From the NCBI RefSeq assembly GCF_003730295.1, contig NZ_QTSZ01000053.1, positions 91,295 through 155,294 of the forward strand: a DNA stretch of 64,000 bases. The letters are read 5' to 3'. The notes beneath the pieces are model-generated. The model saw nothing but the letters and a program-made list of their open reading frames with translations, was not told the DNA's origin and ran no database searches. This DNA is from Ornithinibacillus gellani (GTDB lineage: Bacteria; Bacillota; Bacilli; Bacillales; Amphibacillaceae). Below are positions 10,340-18,628 of the stretch, piece by piece (the stretch's first letter is position 1; every line of letters begins with the position of its first letter). A program made the position numbers and the translations under genes.

Positions 10340-10663
10340 ATGAATACGGTTTTTATTGCAGGACATGCCCGATTGCCATCGGGAATGGCTGCTAAAAGTA
10401 TTTATGATACCTTAACAATTACAGCAGAAATTGATAAAAAATACGCCGTAATTGTGACCGCAAGCTGTACGCTTGCAACAGACCATGGACGTGATTATGT
10501 GGAGCAGCTATTGCGTGGCTATAGCTTAAGAGACGGCATTGAAGGACCTGTACAGGAGGTGAAGGAGCATTATCGTGGTAAAGCAGGTAATGCGCTTGCC
10601 TCTGCGTTAAAGGATTTATACAAGCAATATGAATTGTTTAAAGGAAATGCCCAATCGTCTTAG
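10340..10663 (+). CDS. DUF3870-type protein
   Basis: 107-aa soluble protein beginning MNTVFIAGHARLPSGMAA, matching the DUF3870 family as I remember it. It has a strong GGGGGAG ribosome binding site and starts 12 bp after the IclR stop, so the two are co-transcribed. The segment ITAEIDKKYAVIVTASCTLA resembles the core strand of the family. Function is unknown. Its coupling to the regulator and to the degradation operons suggests a ligand-binding or accessory role in this pathway. The stop codon lies within the hairpin of the terminator that follows. Confidence 0.75.
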   Translation: MNTVFIAGHARLPSGMAAKSIYDTLTITAEIDKKYAVIVTASCTLATDHGRDYVEQLLRGYSLRDGIEGPVQEVKEHYRGKAGNALASALKDLYKQYELFKGNAQSS

Positions 10664-10679
10664 ACGCTGGGCATTTTTA
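10645..10679 (+). terminator. Intrinsic terminator after the DUF3870 gene
   Basis: AAATGCCCA and TGGGCATTT with a 14-base loop, then further T residues. It overlaps the last codons of the gene. It lies between convergent operons. Confidence 0.75.
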
Positions 10680-10836
10680 GGTATATTATTTAAGTGAAAT
10701 TTTGATAAACGTAATGTGAACAAGAATCCTTTGTCGATAACAGGTGAGAAAACTTTTTCTTCAAGCGTTTGGAGGGTAAAGCCAAGCAAGATAGGAGATG
10801 AATCGCCTTTAGACAAAGGAATGGTTTAGCAATCGT

Positions 10837-12285
10837 TTAATCTCGGTTTACACCAATGGATACAAATTTTTGTTCAAGAAACGCTTCCATTCCATGATGC
10901 CCGCCTTCTTTACCGTTACCAGATTGTTTGATGCCTCCAAATGGAGCTTCAGGAACGGCTGGAAAGACATCATTAATTCCGACGATGCCAAAATCCAGCT
11001 TTTCTGCTGCTCGGAAGGTGCGACTCGTATTTTCTGTAAATACATACGCTGCTAAACCATAATCCGTATTATTGGCTTTTTGGAAGACGTCTGTTTCATC
11101 TGTAAAGGCTTGAATTGGAAATAATGGTCCAAAAGTTTCCTCTTGCATGATGACCATATCATCAGTAACATTCGTTAAGATGGTAGGCTGGTAGAAATGT
11201 CCTTTCAAATCGCCTTGCCATTTGTCGCCACCTGTAACCATTTCAGCCCCTTTTGCAAGTGCATCTTCCAGTTGATTTTGTACCTTTTCAATAGCTGCTT
11301 GATTGATTAATGGACCAAGATCGACGTCTTCCAATCCTGAACCAATCTTCAATTGTTCGACCTTTTGTTTTAACATTGTAGTGAAATCATCGATAATGGC
11401 TTCATGAATATAGAGTCGGTTCGCACAAATACAGGTTTGCCCATTGTTCCGAAATTTGCTGAGTAAGGCTAGGGTAGTGGCTTTTTCCAAGTCCGCATCT
11501 TCAAAGGCAATAATAGGTGCATGACCACCAAGTTCCAGAGCTACTTTCTTCACATGCTCTGCTGCTTCACGCATTAAATATTTACCTACCTTTGTGGAGC
11601 CTGTAAATGTTATTAATCGAACCGTTTTATTCGTTAGCAGTTCTTGACCGATTTCCTCCGCATTACCAGTCACTAAATTTACAACTCCGCTTGGCATGCC
11701 AGCTTTCTCAAATATCCGGACAATTTCAATTGCAGAAAGCGGTGTCTCTGGCGAAGGCTTTAGCACAACGGTACAACCTGCTGCGAGTGCAGGACCAAGC
11801 TTTCTTGTAATCATTGAGCTTGGGAAATTCCATGGGGTGATTGCGCCAACAACGCCAACTGGTTGTGGAATGACTAGCATTCGCTTGGAGCGGACGGAAG
11901 ATGGGATCCATTCGCCATAGCCTCGGCTTGCTTCTTCTGCATACCAAAGTAAAAAACTGGCAGCACCCTTCACCTCACCAATAGCTTCTTTTAAGGGCTT
12001 CCCTTGTTCTAAGGTTAATATTTCTCCTAGACGCTCTGCATCCTCCATCATCATTTCGGAGGCTTTATAGAGAATACGAGATCGTTTTCTACCCGTCATT
12101 CCGCTCCAGACCGGAAATGCTTTGGCAGCTGCTGCAATTGCTTCTTTTGTTTCCGCAGCTCCTCCATAGGCAACTTCAGTCAGAGGCTCTAATGTTGCTG
12201 GATTGTAAATGGTGTCCAGCTTGGCCGGATCCAATGTTCGCCAGTTGCCATCAATATAAATACTTTTTGTCTGTTTTTCTATCAT
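10837..12285 (-). CDS. Semialdehyde dehydrogenase, GabD-like (proposed glutarate semialdehyde dehydrogenase)
   Basis: 482-aa ALDH of the succinate-semialdehyde dehydrogenase group: TPWNFPSSMITRK, FTGSTKVGK, LELGGHAPII with the general-base glutamate, and NNGQTCICANR with the catalytic cysteine. Starts at an ATG eight bases after AGGAGGG. It is the third gene of the - strand operon behind the CoA-transferase and the glutaryl-CoA-dehydrogenase-like gene, 52 bp from the latter. In this context the five-carbon glutarate semialdehyde is the expected substrate, yielding glutarate for CoA activation. Succinate semialdehyde remains a possible alternative. Confidence 0.88.
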   Translation of the reverse strand: MIEKQTKSIYIDGNWRTLDPAKLDTIYNPATLEPLTEVAYGGAAETKEAIAAAAKAFPVWSGMTGRKRSRILYKASEMMMEDAERLGEILTLEQGKPLKEAIGEVKGAASFLLWYAEEASRGYGEWIPSSVRSKRMLVIPQPVGVVGAITPWNFPSSMITRKLGPALAAGCTVVLKPSPETPLSAIEIVRIFEKAGMPSGVVNLVTGNAEEIGQELLTNKTVRLITFTGSTKVGKYLMREAAEHVKKVALELGGHAPIIAFEDADLEKATTLALLSKFRNNGQTCICANRLYIHEAIIDDFTTMLKQKVEQLKIGSGLEDVDLGPLINQAAIEKVQNQLEDALAKGAEMVTGGDKWQGDLKGHFYQPTILTNVTDDMVIMQEETFGPLFPIQAFTDETDVFQKANNTDYGLAAYVFTENTSRTFRAAEKLDFGIVGINDVFPAVPEAPFGGIKQSGNGKEGGHHGMEAFLEQKFVSIGVNRD

Positions 12286-12337
12286 ATGATGAGCCCTCCT
12301 TTTCTAGATTAATAGACTGTTTTACAGATTTCTAAAC

Positions 12338-13540
12338 TTACACATGTTCACCGGTAGGCTCCCAGGCAGGCAGCATGTTATTCAGTTTTTTATCTTTACG
12401 GTAGCCAAGCACGTATTCTGCTTGCATAACCGTATGAATCTCTCGGGTTCCTTCATAAATAACCGGGGCCTTCGAATTACGTAAATAACGTTCCACTGGA
12501 TATTCATCCGAAAAGCCATATGCACCATGAATTTGCACTGCATCATCGGCAGCCTTATTCGCAAAGTCACAAGCCTGCCACTTTGCCAGTGATGTTTCGC
12601 GTGTGTTCCGTTTGCCTTGATTTTTCATTTCGCCAGCACGATAGACGAGCAGACGGCTCATTTGCAGCCCAGCTTCCATATTAGCAATCATTTGTTGAAC
12701 GAGCTGATGCTTCCCAATTGGCTTGCCAAAGGTTTCCCGCTCATGGCAATATTTCACACTTGCTTCCAAGGCAGCCATAATTTGACCAACGGCTCCCGCT
12801 GCAACTGTAAAGCGGCCATTGTCTAAGGCTGCCATGGCAATTTTAAAGCCTTCACCTTCCTCACCAAGTAGATTTTCTTTTGGAACACGTACATTTTCAA
12901 AGAATAATTCACCTGTATTGCCCGCACGAATGCCTAATTTTCCTTTGGTAGCCTTAGAAGAGAAGCCTTTCCAAGTCCGTTCTACAATAAAGGCTGAAAT
13001 TCCATGATGTTTTTTTGATTTGTCCGTATAAGCAAATACAAGAAAATGATCGGCTGTGTCACAAAGGGAAATCCATGTTTTTTGTCCATTTAAAATATAA
13101 TGGTCTCCATCTTTATCCGCGGTCGACTGCAAGGAAGCAACGTCAGAACCTGCACCTGGTTCCGTTAAACCAAATGCGCCAATTTTTTCGCCTTTCGCTT
13201 GGGGAATGAGGTAGTTGTTTTTTTGCTCCTCTGTTCCCCATTGCAGCAAGGTCATACTATTTAGTCCGGTGTGAACGGAAACAGCAGTCCGGAATGCTGT
13301 ATCGCCACGTTCGAGTTCCTCACAAACAATCGCAAGTGCATTATAATCCATGCCACTACCACCGTATTGTTCAGGGATACAGACTCCCATCAATCCGAGA
13401 TCAGCAAGTTTAGGAATGATGCTCGCATCGAATTGTCCTGCACGATCCCATTCTGCCATGTTGGGCATAATTTCCCGATCAACAAAATCCCTTACCGTTT
13501 TACGAAGCATGACTTGTTCTTCTGTGAAATCAAAATTCAT
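12338..13540 (-). CDS. Acyl-CoA dehydrogenase, glutaryl-CoA dehydrogenase-like
   Basis: 400-aa flavoprotein with the full acyl-CoA dehydrogenase fold: FGLTEPGAGSD flavin/substrate signature (about 123-133) and the catalytic-base position Glu363 in YEGTREIH. The segment ERGDTAFRTAVSV places Arg84 where human glutaryl-CoA dehydrogenase has Arg94 (SGYRSAMSV), the residue that holds the gamma-carboxylate of glutaryl-CoA. This favours oxidative decarboxylation of glutaryl-CoA to crotonyl-CoA over a short-chain fatty acyl-CoA role. Start after GAGGAG; 12 bp behind the CoA-transferase gene. Electrons would go to ETF, which is not encoded here. Confidence 0.87.
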   Translation of the reverse strand: MNFDFTEEQVMLRKTVRDFVDREIMPNMAEWDRAGQFDASIIPKLADLGLMGVCIPEQYGGSGMDYNALAIVCEELERGDTAFRTAVSVHTGLNSMTLLQWGTEEQKNNYLIPQAKGEKIGAFGLTEPGAGSDVASLQSTADKDGDHYILNGQKTWISLCDTADHFLVFAYTDKSKKHHGISAFIVERTWKGFSSKATKGKLGIRAGNTGELFFENVRVPKENLLGEEGEGFKIAMAALDNGRFTVAAGAVGQIMAALEASVKYCHERETFGKPIGKHQLVQQMIANMEAGLQMSRLLVYRAGEMKNQGKRNTRETSLAKWQACDFANKAADDAVQIHGAYGFSDEYPVERYLRNSKAPVIYEGTREIHTVMQAEYVLGYRKDKKLNNMLPAWEPTGEHV

Positions 13541-13552
13541 AAAAACATCTCC

Positions 13553-14707
13553 TCAATCTATATTTGGTTTTTCACCTAAAACCTCTTCATTATGTGCCCC
13601 AGCTTCTGGTGGAGGCTGGCGGTACGATACAGGCGTACGAGACAGCTTTAAAGGACTACCAACCATTTGAATCGAACCTGCTGTTGGATGGTCCATGCCT
13701 ACAAACATCTTTCGTGCTTGCAGCTGAGGGTCATTCACTACCTGCTCCATATTTTGGATCGGCCCACAGGGGATATTATTGCTTTCGCATTCCGCTTGCC
13801 AGTGGGCAGTTGTTTGTAATAAAAATTGCTCCTGCAGTAATGTAGTAATCAATTCACGATTAGCAACACGATCAGGATTCGTGCGAAAGCGCTCATCCTT
13901 GCTTAGCTCTGGTTTATTTACGATGCGGCATAATGCAGCGAACTGGGTGTCATTTCCAACTGCGATTACCATTTCCCCATCTGAGGTCTGGAAGGTTTGG
14001 TATGGAACAATATTGGCATGCGTATTTCCAAGCCTCGTTGGAATTTTTCCCGACATGAGATAGTTGCTTCCGATATTCACGAGCGCGCTAACAGCGGAGT
14101 CATACAAGGAAATGTCCAGTTTTTGTCCTTTACCAGATTGCGTTCGCTCCAATAATGCTCCTTGGATACCGATACATGCATACAGACCGGTTAATATATC
14201 CGTAATGGCAACACCTAGCTTCTGTGGTCCAGAAGTTTCATCACCGGTAATACTCATGATGCCGCTCATCGCTTGGATGATAAAATCATAGCCAGGGATT
14301 TGTTGATATGGCCCAGTTTCCCCAAAGCCGGTAATGGAACAAAAAACAATTCCTGGATTGATTTCCTGTAATACGTCGTAATCAAGTCCAAAGCGTTCCA
14401 TCGTACCAGTTTTAAAATTATGGATGATGACATCTGCGTCTTTAACCAATGATTTAATGGTTTGGATTCCAGCCTCTGACTTCAAATCAACAGTAATGCT
14501 TTTCTTATTACGATTGGCACATATATAATATGCACTGACACCAGATTGAAAGGGGGGACCCCATTTACGGGTATCATCACTGCCGCCTGGTGCTTCTACT
14601 TTGATAACCTCTGCACCCAAATCCCCCAGGATCATCGTGCAATATGGACCAGCCAGTACGCGAGATAGATCAAGAATACGAATATGCTCCAACGCCCCAG
14701 TCACCAT
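13553..14707 (-). CDS. Class III (CaiB/BaiF) CoA-transferase (proposed glutarate CoA-transferase)
   Basis: 384-aa family III CoA-transferase: N-terminal LDLSRVLAGPYCTMILGDLG, the NRNKKSITVDLK segment and KGQKLDISLYDSAV with the catalytic aspartate. The open frame extends 20 codons upstream, but AAAGGAG lies at the right distance only for the ATG at 14707, so that start is chosen. It is first in a three-gene operon with the glutaryl-CoA-dehydrogenase-like and semialdehyde dehydrogenase genes. Family members include the succinate/glutarate CoA-transferase SUGCT; activation of glutarate to glutaryl-CoA fits the context. Confidence 0.87.
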   Translation of the reverse strand: MVTGALEHIRILDLSRVLAGPYCTMILGDLGAEVIKVEAPGGSDDTRKWGPPFQSGVSAYYICANRNKKSITVDLKSEAGIQTIKSLVKDADVIIHNFKTGTMERFGLDYDVLQEINPGIVFCSITGFGETGPYQQIPGYDFIIQAMSGIMSITGDETSGPQKLGVAITDILTGLYACIGIQGALLERTQSGKGQKLDISLYDSAVSALVNIGSNYLMSGKIPTRLGNTHANIVPYQTFQTSDGEMVIAVGNDTQFAALCRIVNKPELSKDERFRTNPDRVANRELITTLLQEQFLLQTTAHWQAECESNNIPCGPIQNMEQVVNDPQLQARKMFVGMDHPTAGSIQMVGSPLKLSRTPVSYRQPPPEAGAHNEEVLGEKPNID

Positions 14708-14922
14708 ATCACTCCTTTCTGTATGATTAAGCTTGACTTCTGCCTGCATTAAAAAAAGCCAATTCAAATCAACCGCATGTATGCAGCTGAATCAAACTGG
14801 CTTCCATCTGTTTTCATGTTGCTGCCCGGATAGGGTCTAGCACAGATTAGGCAGTGTGTATAATAAATATATGACGTATGATCATGCGAGATGAGCGTGG
14901 AAGCGCCTTAAGCATGATTCTA
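14708..14922 (-). promoter_or_regulatory. Structured 5' leader with possible pseudoknot and intrinsic terminator (attenuator)
   Basis: About 215 nt between the predicted transcription start and the CoA-transferase ATG. On the - strand it holds, in order: a hairpin closed by ATCATGC/GCATGAT (14912-14918 with 14881-14887); a stem CTGCC/GGCAG (14850-14854 with 14822-14826) whose loop contains ATCTGT (14842-14847), which can pair with ACAGAT downstream (14806-14811), giving an H-type pseudoknot; then a long hairpin AGCCAGTTTGATTC/GATTTGAATTGGCT followed by seven U (14750-14803). Downstream ATGCAG could pair with CTGCAT inside the terminator as an antiterminator. I recognise no known riboswitch class. 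Confidence 0.55.
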
Positions 14923-14928
14923 TTCTTT

Positions 14929-14965
14929 ATTATAATGTATTCTGAAAATATTGTAAACGCTTACC
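14929..14965 (-). promoter_or_regulatory. Sigma-A promoter overlapped by a cre (CcpA) site
   Basis: On the - strand TTTACA (14957-14952), a 17-bp spacer and TATAAT (14934-14929) make a near-perfect promoter. The + strand reads TGTAAACGCTTACC at 14952-14965, matching the cre consensus TGWAANCGNTNWCA at all but the last base and covering the -35 box. CcpA binding would block RNA polymerase, so the glutarate operon is probably subject to carbon catabolite repression. Confidence 0.75.
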
Positions 14966-15083
14966 GTTTATAACGGAAGTGGTAATGAAAATTGAGCCAG
15001 ATAATAACGGAAGGATGGCGCGTGATTAATATTCCTCCTTGCTGTTTTCATTTTAAAGGATGTGACTGCTGCGAAAAGGAGAA

Positions 15084-15425
15084 AATGGAGTAAGATATAT
15101 CGCCTTTAAGTGATGTGAGATTGTGTTTTCCGGAAATGGAGTAAGTTAAATCGCTTTTAAGTTACGCGAAATCGTTTATTTTCTAAAATGGAGTAAGTTA
15201 AACCGTATTTAAGTTATTCGAAATCATGATTTTATGAAAATGGAGTAAGTTAAACGGCATTTAAGTGATGTGAAATCGTTTATTTTCTAAAATGGAGTAA
15301 GTTAAACTGCATTTAAGTTATTCGAAATCATATTTTTATGAAAATGGAATAGGTTAAACGGCATTTAAGTTACGCGAAATCATGATTTTATGAAAATGGA
15401 GTAAGTTAAACACGTTTAAACTAAA
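15084..15425 (+). repeat. 52-bp tandem repeat, locus A (about 7 units)
   Basis: Seven units beginning AATGGAGTAAGTTAAAC or a close variant, spaced 52 bp apart; the first and last are more divergent or partial. Units alternate between endings ATTTTATGAA and TTATTTTCTAA, suggesting a higher-order dimer. The same unit recurs in opposite orientation at 49490-49680. No open reading frame runs through it. Confidence 0.85.
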
Positions 15426-15428
15426 GTG

Positions 15429-15462
15429 GCAGGCTGGGTTCTGTACTAAGAATCCAGCCTGC
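15429..15462 (-). terminator. Hairpin terminator after mreBH
   Basis: GCAGGCTGG pairs with CCAGCCTGC (plus TTCT/AGAA) 27 bp beyond the mreBH stop. The following T-run on the - strand is short, so termination may be moderate. Confidence 0.55.
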
Positions 15463-15488
15463 TTAATAAAGTTTGATGAATGCTGCCT

Positions 15489-16496
15489 TTATCTTGCTGC
15501 TTTTTGTAATTTATTAATCATTTTTAATGCTTTTCCCGTTCCAATGGCAACAGATTCCAATGGGTTTGGAGCAATATGGACCGGCACGGAAATTTCAGAG
15601 GATAGCCAGTCTTTCATTCCATGCAAAAGTGAGCCACCGCCGGTCAAGACAATCCCATGGTCAACAATGTCGCCGCTTAGTTCTGGTGGGCAGTCTTCTA
15701 GTGTTGCCCGGATGGCTTCCAATATTTTTTCCAAGGATTCCTTCAATGCATCGTACACTTCATTCGAAGAAATTTCTACTGTTTTAGGTAAACCAGTTAC
15801 CATATCACGGCCACGGATTTCCATTTTTACTTCCTTATGGTTAGGGTGGGCATATCCAATTTCCATTTTAATATTTTCCGCTGTCCGTTCCCCGATTAAA
15901 ATATTATAATGTTTGCGGATATATTGAATAATTTCCTCATCCATTTTATCGCCGCCGACACGGGCTGAATTAGAAGATACCACCCCACCAAATGAAATAA
16001 TACCTACTTCGACCGTACCGCCGCCAAGGTCAACAATCACATTGGCAATTGGTTCGTCTACTGGCAATTCTGCGCCAATAGCAGCTGCTACTGGTTCTTC
16101 AATAAGATGTACTTGTTTTGCTCCGTAACTTGTAATGGCATTGTGAATTGCACGACGTTCAACGGTTGTGCTGCCTGTAGGTGTACAAACCACGACAACA
16201 GGCTTCCGCATGGACAAGCCCATTTTTTTACTGACTTTTTTAAGTAGTTCTTTTAGCATTTGTGCGGTAACATCATAATCGGCAATCACACCATCCTTTA
16301 ATGGACGAATCGGTACGATGTTTTGTGGTGTTTTTCCGACCATTTCCTTCGCTTCTGCACCAACAGCTACAATTTTTTTCGTATTAATATCAATTGCCAC
16401 AACAGCTGGTTCATTTAATACGATACCTTTATTTTTTGAATAGATAAGTATATTCGCAGTTCCTAAGTCAATTCCGATTTCTGCAGTTGATAACAT
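15489..16496 (-). CDS. mreBH: MreB-family rod-shape protein MreBH
   Basis: Actin-like ATPase that forms membrane-associated filaments directing lateral wall synthesis; MreBH in Bacillus also positions the LytE autolysin. 335 aa, the exact MreBH length. Actin-fold motifs: phosphate 1 [17 protein letters not shown], phosphate 2 [13 protein letters not shown] and adenosine motif [10 protein letters not shown]. The residues IYSKNKGI near the start and the monocistronic setting, away from mreCD, favour MreBH over MreB or Mbl. GGAGGAA precedes the ATG. Confidence 0.88.
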   Translation of the reverse strand: MLSTAEIGIDLGTANILIYSKNKGIVLNEPAVVAIDINTKKIVAVGAEAKEMVGKTPQNIVPIRPLKDGVIADYDVTAQMLKELLKKVSKKMGLSMRKPVVVVCTPTGSTTVERRAIHNAITSYGAKQVHLIEEPVAAAIGAELPVDEPIANVIVDLGGGTVEVGIISFGGVVSSNSARVGGDKMDEEIIQYIRKHYNILIGERTAENIKMEIGYAHPNHKEVKMEIRGRDMVTGLPKTVEISSNEVYDALKESLEKILEAIRATLEDCPPELSGDIVDHGIVLTGGGSLLHGMKDWLSSEISVPVHIAPNPLESVAIGTGKALKMINKLQKAAR

Positions 16497-17115
16497 TTTA
16501 TTGTTCCTCCAATGATGACTGATTTCAATTAAATCATATTTTTTACATCTATCATTACTTTTTATAACGTTTATTCCAAAAAGTAAACTGGAAAGTACCG
16601 GGAAAAGTGTTGTATTGTTTCCGTGTTGTGTCAGCTCTTGCCTATCATAAAGCAGGTGTATCAGCCTATTTCACTTCCATTATATTCATATGTCATTACT
16701 TAGAATGAACTCCATTTTTCCCAGGATAGAACTTTTGAACTAAAGAGAATTCAAATGACTTCCTTTAATAGACATGCTAACTCTAAAATAAGGCATGACA
16801 AGGGTTGAATCAAGTAACATTTCCGTTACAGAATTTAGTTCTTTGTAATATAAATGCTTTTTTGGGATGGTTGTCAAGCGCTATTTTATAGCATTATTTC
16901 CCATGCGTGCGCTCACTTTCCAAATTAATTTGTTTGACGTGGAAGGGGAATCCCTATAACAGGTATGGGGATAACTCACATACATAGAACGCTTTCAGTT
17001 TTACATTTTCATAGTGGAAAATTGCGCCAAAAATATTACAAAAAACACGTGATATAGTAATCTTGCAAGTTAGCAGCACCACAAATTTTCTATGAAAAAG
17101 GAGAGGTAGAACAAG
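16497..17115. other. 619-bp intergenic region between mreBH and the CAP-domain gene
   Basis: Carries the divergent start regions of both genes. It is AT-rich with no credible ORF. TTGACG and TATAAC near 16935-16960 are spaced only 15 bp, too short to call a promoter firmly. I see no operator or RNA structure I can support. Its length is unusual for two monocistronic genes. Confidence 0.4.
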
Positions 17116-17913
17116 ATGTTCAAGAAAATAGGAGCAGTAACCGCACTATCTGCAGCATTACTTTTTGGAGGTGCTTTTCAGACATCCGCATCTGCTCAGG
17201 CAGCAGATACGTCTGCAAACACCACTTTATATAAAGTTTCTGTTAATGGAGGGCAGTGGCAACAATTAGATAACTTTGATATTCAATCATTTATCAAACA
17301 ATATGTTGCTAAATTCCAGTGGAAGAATCAGAATAATAATTGGAAGCAAGAGCATTCCACACAAACAGAAAAGCCACAGGCAGAAAGTAAGCCAGTAGAA
17401 AAGCCTGCTGAGAAACCGGTTGAAAAACCGGCAGAAAAGCCAGAGGTTGAAAAGCCAGCTCAAAATCAAACACAAACACCTCAACCGGAAAAACAGCCGG
17501 AACAACAAGAAAAGCCGCAAGCTGAATCATCTGCGTTAAATCAGTTTGAACAAGAGGTTGTGGAGTTAACCAATAAGGAAAGAGCAAATTACGGTTTAAA
17601 ACCACTTCAAATTGATGAGAATTTAAGTAAGGTTGCTCGTGAGAAATCTCGCGACATGGCAGTTAATGGTTACTTCTCACATAACAGCCCAACTTATGGA
17701 TCACCTTTTGATATGATGAAAAATTGGGGAATCCAATACAATTCAGCTGGTGAAAACATTGCAAAAGGCCAACGTACACCACAGGAAGTAGTAAATGCCT
17801 GGATGAATAGTGAAGGGCACCGTGCAAATATTTTGAACGGCAGCTTTACACATATCGGTGTAGGTTATGTTGAAAATGGGAATGTTTGGACACAACAGTT
17901 TATTGGGAAATAA
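17116..17913 (+). CDS. Secreted CAP-domain (SCP/PR-1-like, YkwD-type) protein
   Basis: 265 aa. N-terminal Sec signal peptide (K-K-rich start, hydrophobic core, ASAQA cleavage region near residue 28), a short conserved region, then a low-complexity linker (about 90-140) of repeated KPAEKP/KPVEKP motifs, then a C-terminal CAP domain (about 145-265) with the conserved SRDMAVNGYFSH, GENIAKG and WMNSEGHRANIL blocks, including the paired histidine/glutamate residues. Such proteins are exported, wall-associated or spore-associated in Bacillaceae; the biochemical role is unknown. GGAGAGG precedes the ATG. Monocistronic with its own terminator. Confidence 0.9.
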   Translation: MFKKIGAVTALSAALLFGGAFQTSASAQAADTSANTTLYKVSVNGGQWQQLDNFDIQSFIKQYVAKFQWKNQNNNWKQEHSTQTEKPQAESKPVEKPAEKPVEKPAEKPEVEKPAQNQTQTPQPEKQPEQQEKPQAESSALNQFEQEVVELTNKERANYGLKPLQIDENLSKVAREKSRDMAVNGYFSHNSPTYGSPFDMMKNWGIQYNSAGENIAKGQRTPQEVVNAWMNSEGHRANILNGSFTHIGVGYVENGNVWTQQFIGK

Positions 17914-17921
17914 GCTTTATT

Positions 17922-17961
17922 AAAAAACTCTGACAGGCATCGTGTGCTGTCGGAGTTTTTT
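17922..17961 (+). terminator. Intrinsic terminator after CAP-domain gene
   Basis: AAAACTC-GACAG paired with CTGTC-GAGTTTT, then eight T residues. Confidence 0.9.
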
Positions 17962-18019
17962 TTCTGTTGTTACTGTTAAAATCCGAAAAGCTGTTCTACA
18001 TCTTCATTTAATAGCATGC

Positions 18020-18500
18020 CGTTCGGAAACGGTTTTAACAAGTGATTGTGTACTCCAACAAAATCATCGGCAAGTCCATCTCCAAACAAAAACGAAAGAT
18101 ACATTTATGAACTGCTGCCATAGACTTGAGTTGCTTCAAATATGATAGAATATAATGCTGGTATTTGGCAATGTATGAAAAAGCTCGGCCAATGTTTGTA
18201 GTTTTCTTCCATCTAGGCAATTAATAAATCTTGGAAGCCCAGTTTGTGTAAAAAGAAGGATTCATGCAAGTCATAACACTTCCAAACTTGAAAAATAGGA
18301 TAGGATGTGTCAATATGATGAAGCGCTTTCATGGGGCGGATAGACTTTGTAGCAACTCGAATGCGCTTATGGTTGCTAGTTTGTATTATATCGTATATAT
18401 TTTGGATAAATATATCTAGATTCAGAAGAGCGTATGGTTTGGAAACATTGTCCAATGCTTGTGTTTATAATAAGCGTAGTCTTGCGTAGCTTCCACCTTT
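18020..18500 (-). pseudogene. Decayed amino-acid deaminase/aldolase gene (alanine racemase N-terminal fold)
   Basis: Fragments in different - strand frames follow the order of a D-serine/D-threonine aldolase-like protein. DYAYYKHKHW is the N-terminal motif. After a frameshift come SKPYALLNLDIFIQN and KRIRVATKSIRPMKAL, holding the PLP-lysine region. Then HESFFLHKLGFQDLLIA, and after further shifts MEENYKHWP and FCLEMDLP (normally an EMD motif). Stops and frameshifts interrupt it and the C-terminal two thirds are missing. I recognise the family by motif memory only, so the exact parent gene is uncertain. There is no functional start or ribosome site. Confidence 0.6.
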
Positions 18501-18628
18501 GTTATGACATAGGTAGTATGCCCATTATGGAACGGACGATATATCACATCAGCGCATAAGTTAAATATGAGAAGTAATTCTGAATAATAATAGCTACATG
18601 AAAACGATTCATGGGATTGGAGGCATAA

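Noticed and set aside
10616..10816. 66-aa - strand ORF between convergent operons, with CCTTTGTC/GACAAAGG ends
   Set aside because: No ribosome site and no recognised family; the short inverted repeat alone does not support a mobile element.
13553..14767. 404-aa start for the CoA-transferase
   Set aside because: The extra 20 codons run through the leader region just after the terminator, and the good ribosome site fits only the ATG at 14707.
14708..14922. Known riboswitch such as lysine, T-box, ZTP, guanidine-III or SAM
   Set aside because: The conserved core sequences of these classes are absent as far as I can recall; only the architecture is similar.
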